DNA from: Takakia lepidozioides
Taxonomy: Eukaryota; Streptophyta; Takakiopsida; Takakiales; Takakiaceae
Direction of reading: 5' to 3'
Assembly: GCA_030704615.1 (NCBI GenBank)
Contig: CM060733.1
Location: forward strand, 39,806,001 to 39,870,000
Length of the DNA: 64,000 bases
The stretch's first letter is position 1. Each line of letters opens with the position of its first letter. The notes beneath the pieces were generated by a model. That model saw nothing but the letters and a program-made list of their open reading frames with translations, did no database searches and was not told the origin of the DNA. Both the position numbers and the translations under genes were made by a program. Shown in pieces: positions 1 to 9,789 of the stretch.

Positions 1-629
1 GTGTACTCTTTTGAAATGGAAGACGTGCTCAGTTCTATGCCACTTGGAGTTGTGCAGGCTCTCTTGATTACAGTGACTCACGTGTGACCAAGGCGTTGCA
101 ATGTGCGCACAAATCTGCAGATGCTGTTGTGCATGCTAGGCGGGGGTGCTACAAAGAACGCACTGGTCATGGTACTGGAAAGAAGGGGTAACACTGTCGT
201 CAGCCTGCTACCATCTATGGTTGTGAGTTCTGGGCACCTGGTGTCCCTGTCTCCTGGTGGGAAAAGAATTTGGAACCATTACAGTCATCTTTTCTCCAAG
301 CAATGCTTGGCGCCAGGAGCACAACTCCATCTCAGATCCTAGGTGCAGAGTTCGCATGTGTACCATTGCAATCTGAGGCCCTCTTCCGGCTTACAATCTT
401 TCTCCATAGATTACAGGCCCTTCCACCCAAGGGGCTCGTGGCAAGGGCCCTCACAACATCTATGAGGCTCAAAGCTGCAGGTTTCAGGAACTCCTGGTGT
501 GCTCGAGTGGACAGTTTATTTCAACATAACGGACTTTCTACTGCTTTCCTATTACCAGTGAATCCAGATGAGGTGGACATCACATCCAGACATGAGTGGC
601 TGCAAAGTGAAACTTGGGGGAGTGGATAA
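1..629 (+). pseudogene. LINE (non-LTR retrotransposon) ORF2 C-terminal fragment
   Basis: In the frame open from about 205 the sequence reads IYGCEFWAP, then a Trp-Trp-containing stretch and a leucine-rich region up to a stop at 627-629. The YGxExWAP signature just after the reverse-transcriptase domain is typical of plant LINE ORF2 proteins. The part before about 200 uses another frame, so the copy is broken. It continues off the left edge. It meets an oppositely oriented LINE reverse-transcriptase fragment at about 630-650. Identification as LINE is good; the clade is not determined. Confidence 0.65.
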
Positions 630-645
630 TCAGACCCAGGTACCG

Positions 646-1256
646 TTATGATTTCACAATCTCAATTTCCTGCTGGTTGAAGATGAATCTACAATCAGCC
701 TGGCCATTGAAGACCATGATCTTGGTCTTGCTAAGATTGACTTGCATCCCATAGTCTTTGCAGAACTGTTCCAAAATTTTGAGATGGCGTTGCAGGAAGA
801 CCGGGGATTGTGCCAAAAGGGCAACATCATCAGCGTAGAGGAGATCTGATTGTGTTGGTCCCCCATCCAATGGTACCCCAACCCCATGGTTCTTTGATAT
901 GTAATTCTCCAAGGCGTCAATGTTGATCCCGAACAGGGTAGGTGAAAGGGGCAGCCCTGTTTGACTCCAATGTTGCTGTGGACCTCGGCTGAGAATTCAC
1001 CAGCGACGTTGACCATGCCAGTGACAATCTCATACATAGAAGAGATGGCACAAAGGAGAAAGGCGGCTATTGCATTCGCTCCACTGTTCAGAGAGACAAG
1101 GAGTACAACACAGTAGAACCACAGAGAAGACAGCATACCAGAGCGTACATCATCTGAGATCTTGCCTTGGGCTTCAACTTGCTTCACAATCATGCAGTAA
1201 ATACAACCATGGCCCCTGCGGGTAGCTCGTCTTGTCCACCAGTTGCAGCAGCTCAT
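646..1256 (-). pseudogene. LINE reverse transcriptase fragment (YADD motif)
   Basis: The minus strand encodes GVKQGCP followed by a region ending in LLYADDVALLAQSP and KTKIMVFNG, the classic non-LTR reverse-transcriptase order: motif with QGCP, catalytic YADD, then the thumb-side motif. The protein is spread over two frames (shift near 930-950) and a TAA interrupts it just before RYLG, so it is a decayed copy. The 5' endonuclease part is absent. It abuts a LINE C-terminal fragment of opposite strand, so this locus has been rearranged. Confidence 0.75.
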
Positions 1257-1574
1257 AACTGCATCATCCTCACAGTTCCTCTATGAGGAATCAAGTAAAC
1301 CATCCACCTAACCTAACATAAGTCAGCCTCCACCCTGTCCTCTGCCTATCGGTGCCAAGTTCTCCAATTTGCAGAAGTGCCTAGTTTGCAGGACAAAGAG
1401 GTATACTGTGGGATGGGGGATGTCACATTTTCCTTCATACCAGATGATAAAAACAGCTGTGTAATCACTTTCATTTTTGGCTATGGGATTGATTCCACTA
1501 CTGCAAAGTCATGGAGATCACCCCACAAGAGGTCCTTTGGATTCAAGGTTGATTGAATCCTAGCTGTGAGAACG

Positions 1575-1700
1575 TAGCTGTGAGATGTTACTGCACAGGC
1601 AAATATCCAAAAACAGAAAATCAAGATGTGATAGGCATTGGAAGGAGTATTTTCGGACCCCCGTGAGTGGTGTGACAATCGAAGCGAGAAAATGAATGGC
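1575..1700 (+). repeat. degenerate copy of the WWDNR exon of the PDF-PPR gene
   Basis: The sequence around 1600-1690 aligns by eye with the repeated exon seen at 11622-11686, 12177-12240 and 54485-54552, which encodes DPSQWWDNRGKKVN. Here the Trp codons and frame are partly lost (GGTGTGACAATCGAAGC for the WWDNRG part). No neighbouring PDF exon survives. A relic only. Confidence 0.45.
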
Positions 1701-1794
1701 TGTTATGTCATACAGAGAAATTGTCATGCCCAGATTGCGCAATGGATCACCCCCCTCTATCCCACAGGGGATAGAAATATCGCCGCGTTGCTGA

Positions 1795-2100
1795 ATGCTG
1801 CTGAAATGTAGCCCTGAATGCCTGCTTTCCAACAACCCTTCGCTTGAGATCTACGAATTTTTGGAGCAACTTCCACGAGCTTCCTGGGGTGTAGGCTTGT
1901 TTTGGCAAAACAAGTGAGCGCTTCATGATTGTACTAGACTGATATTTAAGGTCTGGGCGGGAAGCCCACGTTTGAAACGATTGCAAAGCGGAAGAGGAGA
2001 TTGATGTGCGGGGACTCGGGAGCCTGAAGAAGATGACCATTTACAGTAATCAAACCAAGGAATTAGAGTATTAGCCATGACTGGACTTTGGACATCCAAG
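1795..2100. repeat. dispersed repeat A, copy 1
   Basis: This segment, with GGCGGGAAGCCCACGTTTG and GAAGAGGAGATTGATGTGCG, recurs in the same orientation at 5970-6500. Copy 2 carries about 270 extra bases (6203-6470) between CTGAAG and AGATGACC. The next part (ACATCCAAGACCGA...CACATAGATTACAT, 2089-2130) recurs at 6798-6835. No terminal structure was recognised; an LTR or segmental duplication is possible. Confidence 0.6.
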
Positions 2101-2265
2101 ACCGAAACACAAACACATAGATTACATACTCTCCCCCTATCTCCAACGGGGTGCATTGCAGCCAATGTTCGTAGGGGGTTGTTCAAGTGGTCCATCTCTC
2201 CTGTTGAGCAATATGTATGCAATCACCTATCTACTACATTGAGAGAGAGACACACAGAAATTAAA

Positions 2266-2560
2266 TGAAATGAAATGGTGCTTCATATCATCCGCGGAAA
2301 GCTCAGAGCTTATTGGACAAAATGGAAGAAAACTTGAGAGAGGGAAGAAAACCAAAGCCAAGAATAGGAATTATTGTTCGAGTGACTGTCTAAGGGTGAA
2401 GGCCTCGTACAGAAATGAAATGAAATGAAATGGTGCTTTATAACGTGCGCGGAAAGCTCAAAGAGCTTATGGGACAAAATGGAAGAACACGAGAGAGGAA
2501 CAAATCCAGAAACCACAATTAATGATCTAGCGATTGTCTAAGGGTGAAGGCCTCGTGCAG
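2266..2560. repeat. two-copy tandem repeat, about 152 bp unit
   Basis: Both units begin with GAAATGAAATGGTGCTT (about 2269 and 2425) and pass through CGCGGAAAGCTCA and GTCTAAGGGTGAAGGCCTCGT. The repeat lies at the 3' side of a minus-strand LINE fragment and may be a tandem duplication of the LINE tail. Confidence 0.6.
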
Positions 2561-2990
2561 GTAGGCTGCCAAGCATTTTTTATCCTCATAGTGAAAGACA
2601 TCAGTGAGAGTTTGGGTTCCACTGAATAAACAGTGGAATCTCCCACGGATCTCGTAGTATAGAGGGCAGTAGAAGAAGAAGTGTTCTTCAGTTTCAATTT
2701 CCTTGCTGCGCCCTATGCAAAGCTGGACATAGGCGGTCCTCCCGTTGCAGGTTATCCCATCTGCCAGTCTCTATCCGTAGGTTGTGGGAACCCACCCTGA
2801 ACCGCCCCAATGCCCTCAGGAGGGAAGGAGATAAGGATGCTGAAAGGTAACTTGGTCTCAAGATTCTATCATCGCGGAGCACCAAGAATGTCTCTCGATA
2901 GAAGTGGAGCCTTGTCGTGAGATTGGGTAGCTTCCAAGGTGCAGATTTGAAAGGCTTTCTTGCAAATGATAAGTAGGGTTGAGGTATTTG
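2520..2990 (-). pseudogene. LINE 3'-terminal region, zf-RVT-like
   Basis: The minus strand reads RLHFYRE, VLRDDRILRPSYL, then TGRWDNLQREDRLCP and, after a frameshift near 2694, EEHFFFYCPLYYEIR followed by AYLHEAFTLRQSL. The TGRW...CP...EEHF...CP order is the zinc-finger-like tail common at the end of plant LINE ORF2 proteins (zf-RVT type). The shift and stop make it a pseudogene. Confidence 0.65.
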
Positions 2991-3085
2991 TTAGAACAAT
3001 TTATGCCGGCTGCTAGCGAAGGGAGGATCTATATACATTTTTGTTGCCCAGCCAGAGATCGCTGAAGGAGCAGGGATAGGGTGTC
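2965..3085 (+). repeat. fragment of the PDF-PPR gene intron
   Basis: GATAAGTAGGGTTG, GCTGCTAGC and GCTGAAGGAGCAGGGATAG occur here in the order found in the intron between the WWDNR and PDF exons elsewhere (for example 12290-12420, 16685-16805). Decayed and without flanking exons. Confidence 0.5.
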
Positions 3086-4055
3086 CTTTCTCTTATCTTT
3101 TATTGTGTGACTGACTTAGAAGAGTACTCTGGCTGAATTCTGTGTTGACAGGCATATGTGACTCAAACAGATATGACCTCATAGGTACATCGACACTAAA
3201 AGAAATCTTTACTATTCATGAATATTTGAATACATTTCCACTGAGAATGGATCATTGTCTACAAGCTTGTTGTCACATTGCAGATGGAGATCTGCTATTG
3301 TCATCAGTTTGGGTGACTTAAAACCCTGCATCACACGATGGTAGTCCAGTGAAGGGGGATGTGGGTACACCATTGTGGGACCATTCATGTTTTTCAGGGT
3401 CACTGTTGAGCATGCTTTACAGGAACCACCCTTGGAGGAGGCCTGTACAAGACCTCACAGAGCTCACAAAAGATAAAGAGGTTCAGGCTGTAGCTGTTTT
3501 CAGAAGGCCAATACCGAGATTAGCAAAAAAAGTGAATCTTGTAATACCTGCAAGGCCCACAAAACCACCAGTTGATGAAGCAACTATCAAACCCATTTCA
3601 TCAAGCAGAAAAGAGTTTGCTGTACCAGAGGGCATACAAACCTCAGAAAGGGAGAGAATTCCCTTTTGTATGGTCGCTTTGCAGGGGAATCGAAAATTCC
3701 CTTCTTACTTTTACGGCCGCATATTCCATGTTGGTTTGGTCATGCCGAACCGACCAGTGGAAGCATCAATTCCTCATTCTTCACGTTGAATTCTGCGAGG
3801 GTGGTCGGTGGGTGGATCTACTGTGGTGGCTTGGAGTGCAAGCTGCTTGGGAGGGTGGAGGCTGTGGCTGCTAAGCTGCTCCGGCCTGGTCGTCTTTGTA
3901 GACCACTCCCAAATCTCCACAGTACAGACACAGAGCATGTGTATGTTTGGGCATGTTCTTTTGTTCGTCATTGTGGTGGAGCCCAGAGTGACTTGCATGA
4001 ATGGTGTGGAAAGCTTACTAGGCACTCCTCCATCTTAGTGTAAAATCTATGGACC
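3086..4055. other. no recognised gene; ORF 3349-3789 unassigned
   Basis: The plus-strand ORF 3349-3789 (146 codons) contains LTELTKDKEVQAVAVFRRP and an Ala/Pro/Lys-rich middle but matches no family I can name. It could be a captured exon. Overlapping ORFs on both strands at 3570-4040 look like chance frames. Nothing else supportable here. Confidence 0.25.
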
Positions 4056-4059
4056 GTGG

Positions 4060-4220
4060 TAGTTCTCCGCACAGACCAATCCCAGATCACCTGACTACAG
4101 AGACAAGCAGCAGACGAAAGAGTTCCGTTTGGGTTGCAAACTGGTTGAATCCTCCATGGTTGGTCAACAGAAATTCTAGCTGCTTTCATGGCACAAGGTC
4201 AAGGATCACAATGTGGTGGA
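4060..4220 (+). repeat. dispersed repeat R (PDF-PPR upstream segment)
   Basis: The order CACAGACCAATCC..., ACCTGACTACA, AATCCTCCATGG, ACAAGGTCAAGGA, CAATGTGGTGGAG is shared with 16260-16400, 51850-51980 and 52270-52400 on the plus strand and with 58700-58830 and 59090-59240 on the minus strand. Elsewhere it directly precedes the sequence from which the 103 bp satellite is built, so it appears to be upstream or intronic DNA of the PDF-PPR gene. Confidence 0.55.
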
Positions 4221-4610
4221 GTGTGGCCTAGTTAGCACATCTGCTTCTGACGATCAGAGCCGTCTACAAAGAGATGGAGAGGCGCTTAACTACTCTTCAA
4301 TGATCTATGCCGCAAAGGAACTTGGAGAACTTCTCCAGGGGGTTCTTCTCTCTCCAGAGCAAAAATTCTTTTATATAAAATAGCTGAAACGCACCAACAT
4401 CCTTGAAATCTGCAAATCTGCGACTTGGAGCAGCTAAAACAGATTCCGATTCCCCTAGTAAATCACCCTCGATTTTGGATGATAGGTCAACTATGAAGGA
4501 TTCAAAAGATGGACCTAATCAACCAAATTTGCAGTGCTCTCGAGCACAGTCGGCGTCCGACCTCATCAGTACACATTAAATCTGCAAAAATACTGCTCGG
4601 TTCGCTTCTG
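4221..4610. other. no recognised feature
   Basis: No coding region, RNA gene or repeat relationship seen between the repeat R copy and the end of the hydrolase pseudogene. Confidence 0.4.
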
Positions 4611-5690
4611 CTACATATAAGTAGACCAGGGCTTCCCATCCAGCCAGTCAAACATCTCACCCTTCTTCTCACTCGTGGTAGCGTGTAATGCATAAGCCAC
4701 TCTGAGCTCGCCTTCCACTGCCCTCAACCAGAGCACATCACCATGTTTGTCCACGGGCAGAACATTTGATTCCTCAATCCGCTTCATTACGTCCTCTGAC
4801 TGCGCTGTGTTCAAGAAACCCTGGGAATCCAAGTATCCATTTTGCTGAATTGCAGAGAATATGTTTTGCGATATATCCGAGGTCAATCCGGGGATACGTT
4901 CCGAGAAAAAACCTGGCTCAGTGACAGGCCTCGGAAAGCACGTGGTGTCTGTGCAGGGCACCCCTTTACGATTCAATGCCTCCATATCAGACCACCGCCA
5001 CAACGTTCTTTGTGTCTCGGGCCATGTGAACGAATATAACGGGTGGATAATAATTCGTGGCAGGTAGAATGTTCATCACATCAGCGTCCACGACGCTGAT
5101 CATGATGGCCAGGGAGTAGATCTTCAGCTGAAGGGCGACGATGGAGACAAACAAGCCCCCTACTGAAGCTCCAAAAGCAGACAGGGGAAGAGATTCTAGC
5201 CCATGACGCTGTCGCCAGGATGCGAGAATGGAGATCACATTGCTGAGGTCAACATTGGTTTCCAATGGAAACTGCATATAACCGTAGCCCACACTCTTGA
5301 TGGCAATCACAGCGTACCCGCGCTCCAGAGCTTCCAGTACGATAACGCGCTGCTCAGGCAGCCCAGACAGGGCAGTTGGGATGCCAATCGAAAAAGTCCG
5401 TAGATGTACCGCCTCCAGAATGCGCAATGAAAAGCACTGCGCTTGGGGTGGGCGGTATTTGCCAGACCACATCGACCCCCTCCATGACTTCCCATGTGGG
5501 TGACATGCCGACCTGCAATGCTCTGCTTTCTGCAGATTCCAGCGAGAGGCTTGACTCATCCCTCACATGACTTCGGGCATTGGAATATTGCTCTGCATTG
5601 GCAAAGCACGCAGTGAAACGAAGCCATCTTCCCACAGCCATGGGTTGGTCAAAGGCGTTGTCGCTGTGAGCTTGACAGCAACCGCTCATA
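4611..5690 (-). pseudogene. plant alpha/beta-hydrolase family protein, two frameshifts
   Basis: The minus strand gives, in order, LFIAHSGGGTSTDFFDWHP (oxyanion-side HSGGG), LPEQRVIVLEALERGYAVIA, SAFGASVGGLFVS (nucleophile elbow GASVGG, Ser in GxSxGG), YYPPVIFVHMARD, FFSERIPGLTSDISQNIF, and a C-terminal part ending AYALHATTSEKKGEMFDWLDG. This order agrees with an uncharacterised plant alpha/beta-hydrolase family of roughly 330-380 residues. The reading frame changes near 5355 and again near 4995, with no splice signals to explain it. Either it is a young pseudogene, because all three frames are otherwise open, or these are sequencing errors. The start is probably at or upstream of 5689. The substrate is unknown. 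Confidence 0.72.
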
Positions 5691-5699
5691 TGTCTAAAG

Positions 5700-5969
5700 T
5701 CTCAGGACCCAACTGAGCAAGTGCGGGCAGGTCATCGCTCCCTCTCTAATAAGGTGGTAGCAGCAGCTACATCCATCTGCTTCGTGCATGGGGATAGAAG
5801 TTGACAGCGAAGTTCGCGCACCCACCTTCTGCCAAGCCAAGCAATCCAAGCGAGGCATCGCTGTCATGCAATAAACTACATGCGATCCATTATGATGATA
5901 TGCTTGTACTTAATGTTTTTCGACGGGATGCAACTTTTTGTGTATTACTCCGATGGAGGTAACCTTAAA
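5700..5969. other. no recognised feature
   Basis: Upstream of the hydrolase pseudogene (minus strand) this stretch could contain its promoter, but I see no clear TATA element or repeat. Confidence 0.3.
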
Positions 5970-6500
5970 AGACAAAATGTAGTCCTGAATGTCTCTTTCC
6001 AACGACCCTTCGCTTGAGATTTCACGAGCGGTAGGCTTGTTTTGGCAAAAGACGACAAATGGCTACTTGTAGTATTCATCAAATGGATACTTGGATCCAT
6101 TCATGAGTGTTGTAGTAGACTGGTATTTAAAGTATGGGCGGGAAGCCCACGTTTGAAACGATTGCAAAGCGGAAGAGGAGATTGATGTGCGGGGAGGCTG
6201 AAGACACTATCAATTTTCTGATCAATTTTGTCCGGGATATTCTCACCAGAGAGTGACCCTTTTCAGGACCATCAAGAACACTGTTCCCGCACCTCTCTTC
6301 ACCAACTTTGAGAATCTCAAGGCTGAGCCTGAAGCCCTGGCCTTGTTGGGGTCTGATTTGGCAGCTCACACACAGCAAGATGATGCTTGAGTCATCCCAA
6401 GCATCAACTACTCCTTGTTGGTCAATCCTCTTTCTCATCTGAGTGTCCGTCTGCTTTCGAAATTCAGGCAGATGACCATTTACAGTAATCAAATCAAGGA
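5970..6500. repeat. dispersed repeat A, copy 2
   Basis: Second copy of the repeat at 1795-2100, same orientation, with about 270 additional bases at 6203-6470. The two copies bracket the LINE-tail and hydrolase segment (2.1-5.97 kb). The minus-strand ORF 6127-6492 runs through it and is not recognised. Confidence 0.55.
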
Positions 6501-7260
6501 ATTCTAAAGAGTATTAGTGTTGATGCACACTAAATAGAAGATAGCAATGTATCACACACTGACATGCGTCTGCTTCAGCAAATAAAGAAACTACGCACGC
6601 AGACTACAAAGGTCCAAGAACAGAAAGATTACTAGCCAAAAAAACGACAAAGTACTTGCCCAGTTCAAACTATAAGTAGTAACTAGGCGGAACCACATTC
6701 ACACACTAGTGTGACATGTGTCAGTATGATAATCATCAGCTAATGTAATTCACGTGAATCATACTACAGCTGTGTTCAGTGACCGTCCTGAACTAATGAC
6801 ATCCAAGACCGACACACAAACACATAGATTACATGCTCTATTGAGTATTGGGAACAGCAAACTAGTTCTTGGGAACAGTGAGATTTGAACTATGCAATTG
6901 CCCGCCAAAAGTACTATGACATATAATGTGTGATGGTTCCCTGTGCGTATTGATTTTTAGTTGCAGAGCAGGAACACGTTGTATGGGCAGGAACGCGTTG
7001 TATGACACTATATGCAAAAAATGAAATGAGAGTGGAATCTGAGAGCATTGAATGGTGATTGCATGTATGATCAGATATAAATATGTAGTATAACAGCGTT
7101 CATTGAAAAGTGAAAGTCAATAGGTTATGGGCCTTATCTTCATGTTGGTTATCCGCTGCAAACAAAGAATCTGCTGAGAGTTTGTTTGTTCATTGCTTGT
7201 AGTCAGTTTAGTCAAAGAGACGTATGTTTTTCTTTGTTTTTGTTTTTGCAGTACCAGACA
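6501..7260 (+). other. leader region upstream of copia gag; possible 5' LTR
   Basis: No gene seen. A TG...CA segment (about 6931-7116) with a TATA-like ATATAAATATG at about 7075 is followed two bases later by GGTTATGGGCC, loosely like an initiator-tRNA primer-binding site. This would suit a short copia 5' LTR, but no 3' LTR is visible in the window, so this is weak. Confidence 0.25.
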
Positions 7261-8434
7261 TGGATAGCAAAGATTTTTGTAACGTCAAAAAGTTCAATGG
7301 CCACAACTTTCAGATATGGAAGTATCAAATGGAATCAGTCCTGTCCGGTCGAGACTTCATGGATATTGTCAAAAGGTCTTGAACCGTTATCAGAAGCAGC
7401 CGACGCAATTGTTTGGCACCGTAAAGATATGAAGGCCAGAAGTGTTTTGACGCAAACAATTGATGATAAGCTTCTCGTCCAATTGTTGAATTGCAGAACC
7501 TTAGCTCAGATTTGGTCACGCTTGATTCTTATCCATGAGCAGAAGTCCCACTAAGGACATTTATCATTTACAACAACAATTTTATGAGTGCAAGATGTCT
7601 CCAGGACAGAGATATGGCTTCTTTCCTTGGTGAAGTAGACACCATAGTCTGTCAACTTAAAGATCTAGATACTGCTTTTGATGAGAGCGCCGTCATGGCC
7701 AAGCTTATCTGCAATCTACCACCAGAATATGACAATCTCATCACAGCTTGGGATAACGTTGCCGGGGAGCAACGCAATCTTGATAATCTTTCTTTGAGGT
7801 TGCTAAAAGAAGAAACCAAATTAAAGAGACGAATGGAGCAGCAAAACTTCTACGGACACCCAAGCATTCTATACCAAGCCAACTGCGACCACAACTGTCA
7901 AGTCACAAACGCATCAACAATTGCATCAGCAACCAGTTGGAAGCAGTGGGAGTTTTCCTACTCAATGGCAACGACAACCGTCTGGATCTTATTCAATTCA
8001 GTGGAAACCTGCAACTGTTTCAAACAGTGGGAGTAATTGGCACCGAACGTTGCATGGAGAGGGCCACCTTCAACCCATACTGCTTGGTGGCCACCGCTCA
8101 CCTACGAGCAACGTCAAGAAAGATCTATTATGATTGCAGAGCGCAAGAAGATTACCTGTTGCAACAATTGTGGTAAGAAAGGTCATTGGGCCAGAGAATG
8201 CCCTGACCCGCCCAAACAATTTCAGAACATTGGTCAGTCTTCACATAGTACTACCAGTCCAAGAGCATGGACCATAACTTGTTCTGGTGCGGTGCAACTC
8301 ATTACATGACCTGCCGTAGAGAGTGGTTTACCAAGTTTACTCCTATGGCCGAAGGACAATGGCCCGTTGAGGCTGCTTTTGCAGATGTTTATGTCACAGG
8401 ACGCGGTGATATTGATATCATAGTCAACAACAAT
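7261..8434 (+). pseudogene. Ty1/copia retrotransposon gag and protease start, interrupted
   Basis: Starting at the ATG at 7260 the sequence reads MDSKDFCNVKKFNGHNFQIW, the typical copia Gag beginning. The frame shifts near 7375 and near 7555. Then comes a UBN2-type Gag core (LPPEYDNLITAWDNV) and a CX2CX4HX4C zinc knuckle (CNNCGKKGHWAREC, about 8160-8200). A protease-like segment follows (CGATHYMT, 8290-8320), but the catalytic Asp of the usual D-S/T-G-A is replaced. The reading frame stops at the CACTA insertion at 8435 and resumes at 13382. It is a dead element, older than the CACTA insertion or decayed alongside it. Confidence 0.8.
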
Positions 8435-8468
8435 CACTAGAAGAGAAACCGGCTTTTTCCACGGCTTT
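8435..8468 (+). repeat. 5' terminal inverted repeat of CACTA element 1
   Basis: Starts CACTAGAAGAGAAACCGGCT; identical over 34 bp to the reverse complement of 13345-13378, diverging at the 35th base. Confidence 0.95.
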
Positions 8469-8970
8469 GCCATCTCACACCTGGCACATTCCACGGCTTT
8501 TATCACGGGTCTGTAGACTAAGCCAAGGTGTGGGTCTAAATATGCCCTAACTGTGGGGTGTCTCACATGTGGTCCACACCCTAGGCAAGAACGGTGTGAA
8601 AACAGCCATGACCGTGGTAGGGGTTGGCTTAGTTTACATGACATGTTACACACCTGTGTGAAATGGGACCATACAATTATTTCCACTGATTGTGGTGTAT
8701 GGGTTTAGTTAGTACTCCGCTGCAAATGGAATAAATCATGAACTTCAGATTTATGCCCTCGGAAAGACGAAGAGGTGGTCGTCGCACTTTGCAATGTAAA
8801 CCGAATGCAATGCAAGCTTAACAGTCCTCATATTATGATTGAAGGGAGTCAAATTAAGTGTGACCATATCAGTGCAGGGACATAAATATGAATCATTCAA
8901 CATTGTAAAATGAAAACAGGGTAGAGCTAGTACATGGTACCTTTAAAACTTGTTGCAGAGTGCAAAAGGT
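8469..8970. promoter_or_regulatory. 5' subterminal region of CACTA element 1
   Basis: No gene. To about 8700 there are repeated short motifs in both orientations (TTCCACGG, GTGTGGG, TCCACACC, ACACCTGTGTGAAA) resembling transposase-binding subterminal repeats. 8700-8970 shows nothing further. Confidence 0.6.
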
Positions 8971-9150
8971 TTAAAGATCAAAGTGCAAAAGGTTTAAATT
9001 TTTTTGCAAAAGTTGCTTGCAGGGTTTGCAAAAGGTTAAGTTTTTTAAAAAGTTGCCCATCCCGGTAGCTGTGAACAGAGGGTTGGGACTTAGAGCGAGC
9101 GAGCAGGAGGGAGAGAGAGAGGGCTGGGACCAATGAGGAATTTCAGCAGA
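8970..9150 (+). repeat. PDF-PPR cargo leader block
   Basis: The run AAAAGTTGCCCATCCCGGTAG, then GTGAACAGA...GACTTAGAGCGAGCGAG and a GGGAGAGAGAG stretch, also occurs inside CACTA element 2 (51320-51420) and, decayed, at 15950-16030. It marks a shared left boundary region of the captured gene in three transposon contexts. Confidence 0.6.
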
Positions 9151-9560
9151 TTTAGATAAGTATGTCTGTCTCTTGCTTAAGTGCATCAAGAGGAAAGGTT
9201 TGGAAGCTGGAAAGCAGGTGCACACTCACATTATGATCCAAAGTGGACTCACGCCAACTGTTTTTCTCCTCAACACCCTTGTCAACCTGTATGTTAAGTG
9301 CGGGAGCATCATGAATGCTCACCAAGTTTTCAACAGAATGCCTCAACGATCTTTGATCTCATGGAATACAATGCTGGAAGGATTTACCACGCGTGGGTGT
9401 TTGTGTTTGCAAAAGCGTGTGCAAGCCTGGGACCTCTGGAAAATGGGGGAAAGGGGGCACCTTCTGCAATAGCACAGCGGCTACAAGTGGGTAGATGGTC
9501 AATTGAAAACAGCAGCGGCAGCAGCACATTGATAGAACAAGGCACTAGCTAGGATCAATA
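9150..9560 (+). pseudogene. PPR gene fragment, first repeat block
   Basis: Encodes KCIKRKGLEAGKQVHTHI, LNTLVNLYVKCGSIMNAHQV and PQRSLISWNTMLEGF, the start of the PPR tract seen again at 9790 and 18720. After about 9390 it deviates and runs into a PDF-type tail (GGTAGATGGTCAA...GCAGCAGCAC). Stops and frame changes make it non-functional. Confidence 0.7.
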
Positions 9561-9789
9561 GCTACAAGAAACCTGCATGGGTAGATGGTCAACTAAAGGC
9601 AGCAGCTGCAATGTCACAGTTGATAAAATCAAGCACCTCAACCAAGACCACAGCTTCTGGAAGAGGATCAAGAGAGGGAGTCCACAAGCCTCTTCTGGCA
9701 CTTCTGGGCATGTGAAGATGCCTTGTGAGGCACGCAGACTGAAAGAGGCTCTATAGACTTTAATTTAAACCAAAGAGGCATTTCAGCAG
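9561..9789 (+). pseudogene. PDF-exon tail joined to PPR linker
   Basis: The plus strand holds the end of the PDF module (CCTGCATGGGTAGATGGTCAA = PAWVDGQ), an Ala-rich stretch, and the linker that includes CACAGCTTCTGGAAG, matching the better copy at 18510-18720. It joins the next PPR tract. Frame partly lost. Confidence 0.55.

Noticed and set aside
1-1256. 5'-inverted LINE by twin priming
   Set aside because: Twin priming would place the inverted 5' part before the 3' part; the order here is the reverse.
2089-6835. Repeat A copies as the two LTRs of one element
   Set aside because: They lack TG...CA ends, a primer-binding site or TSD, and the interval contains LINE and hydrolase sequence, not retrotransposon genes.
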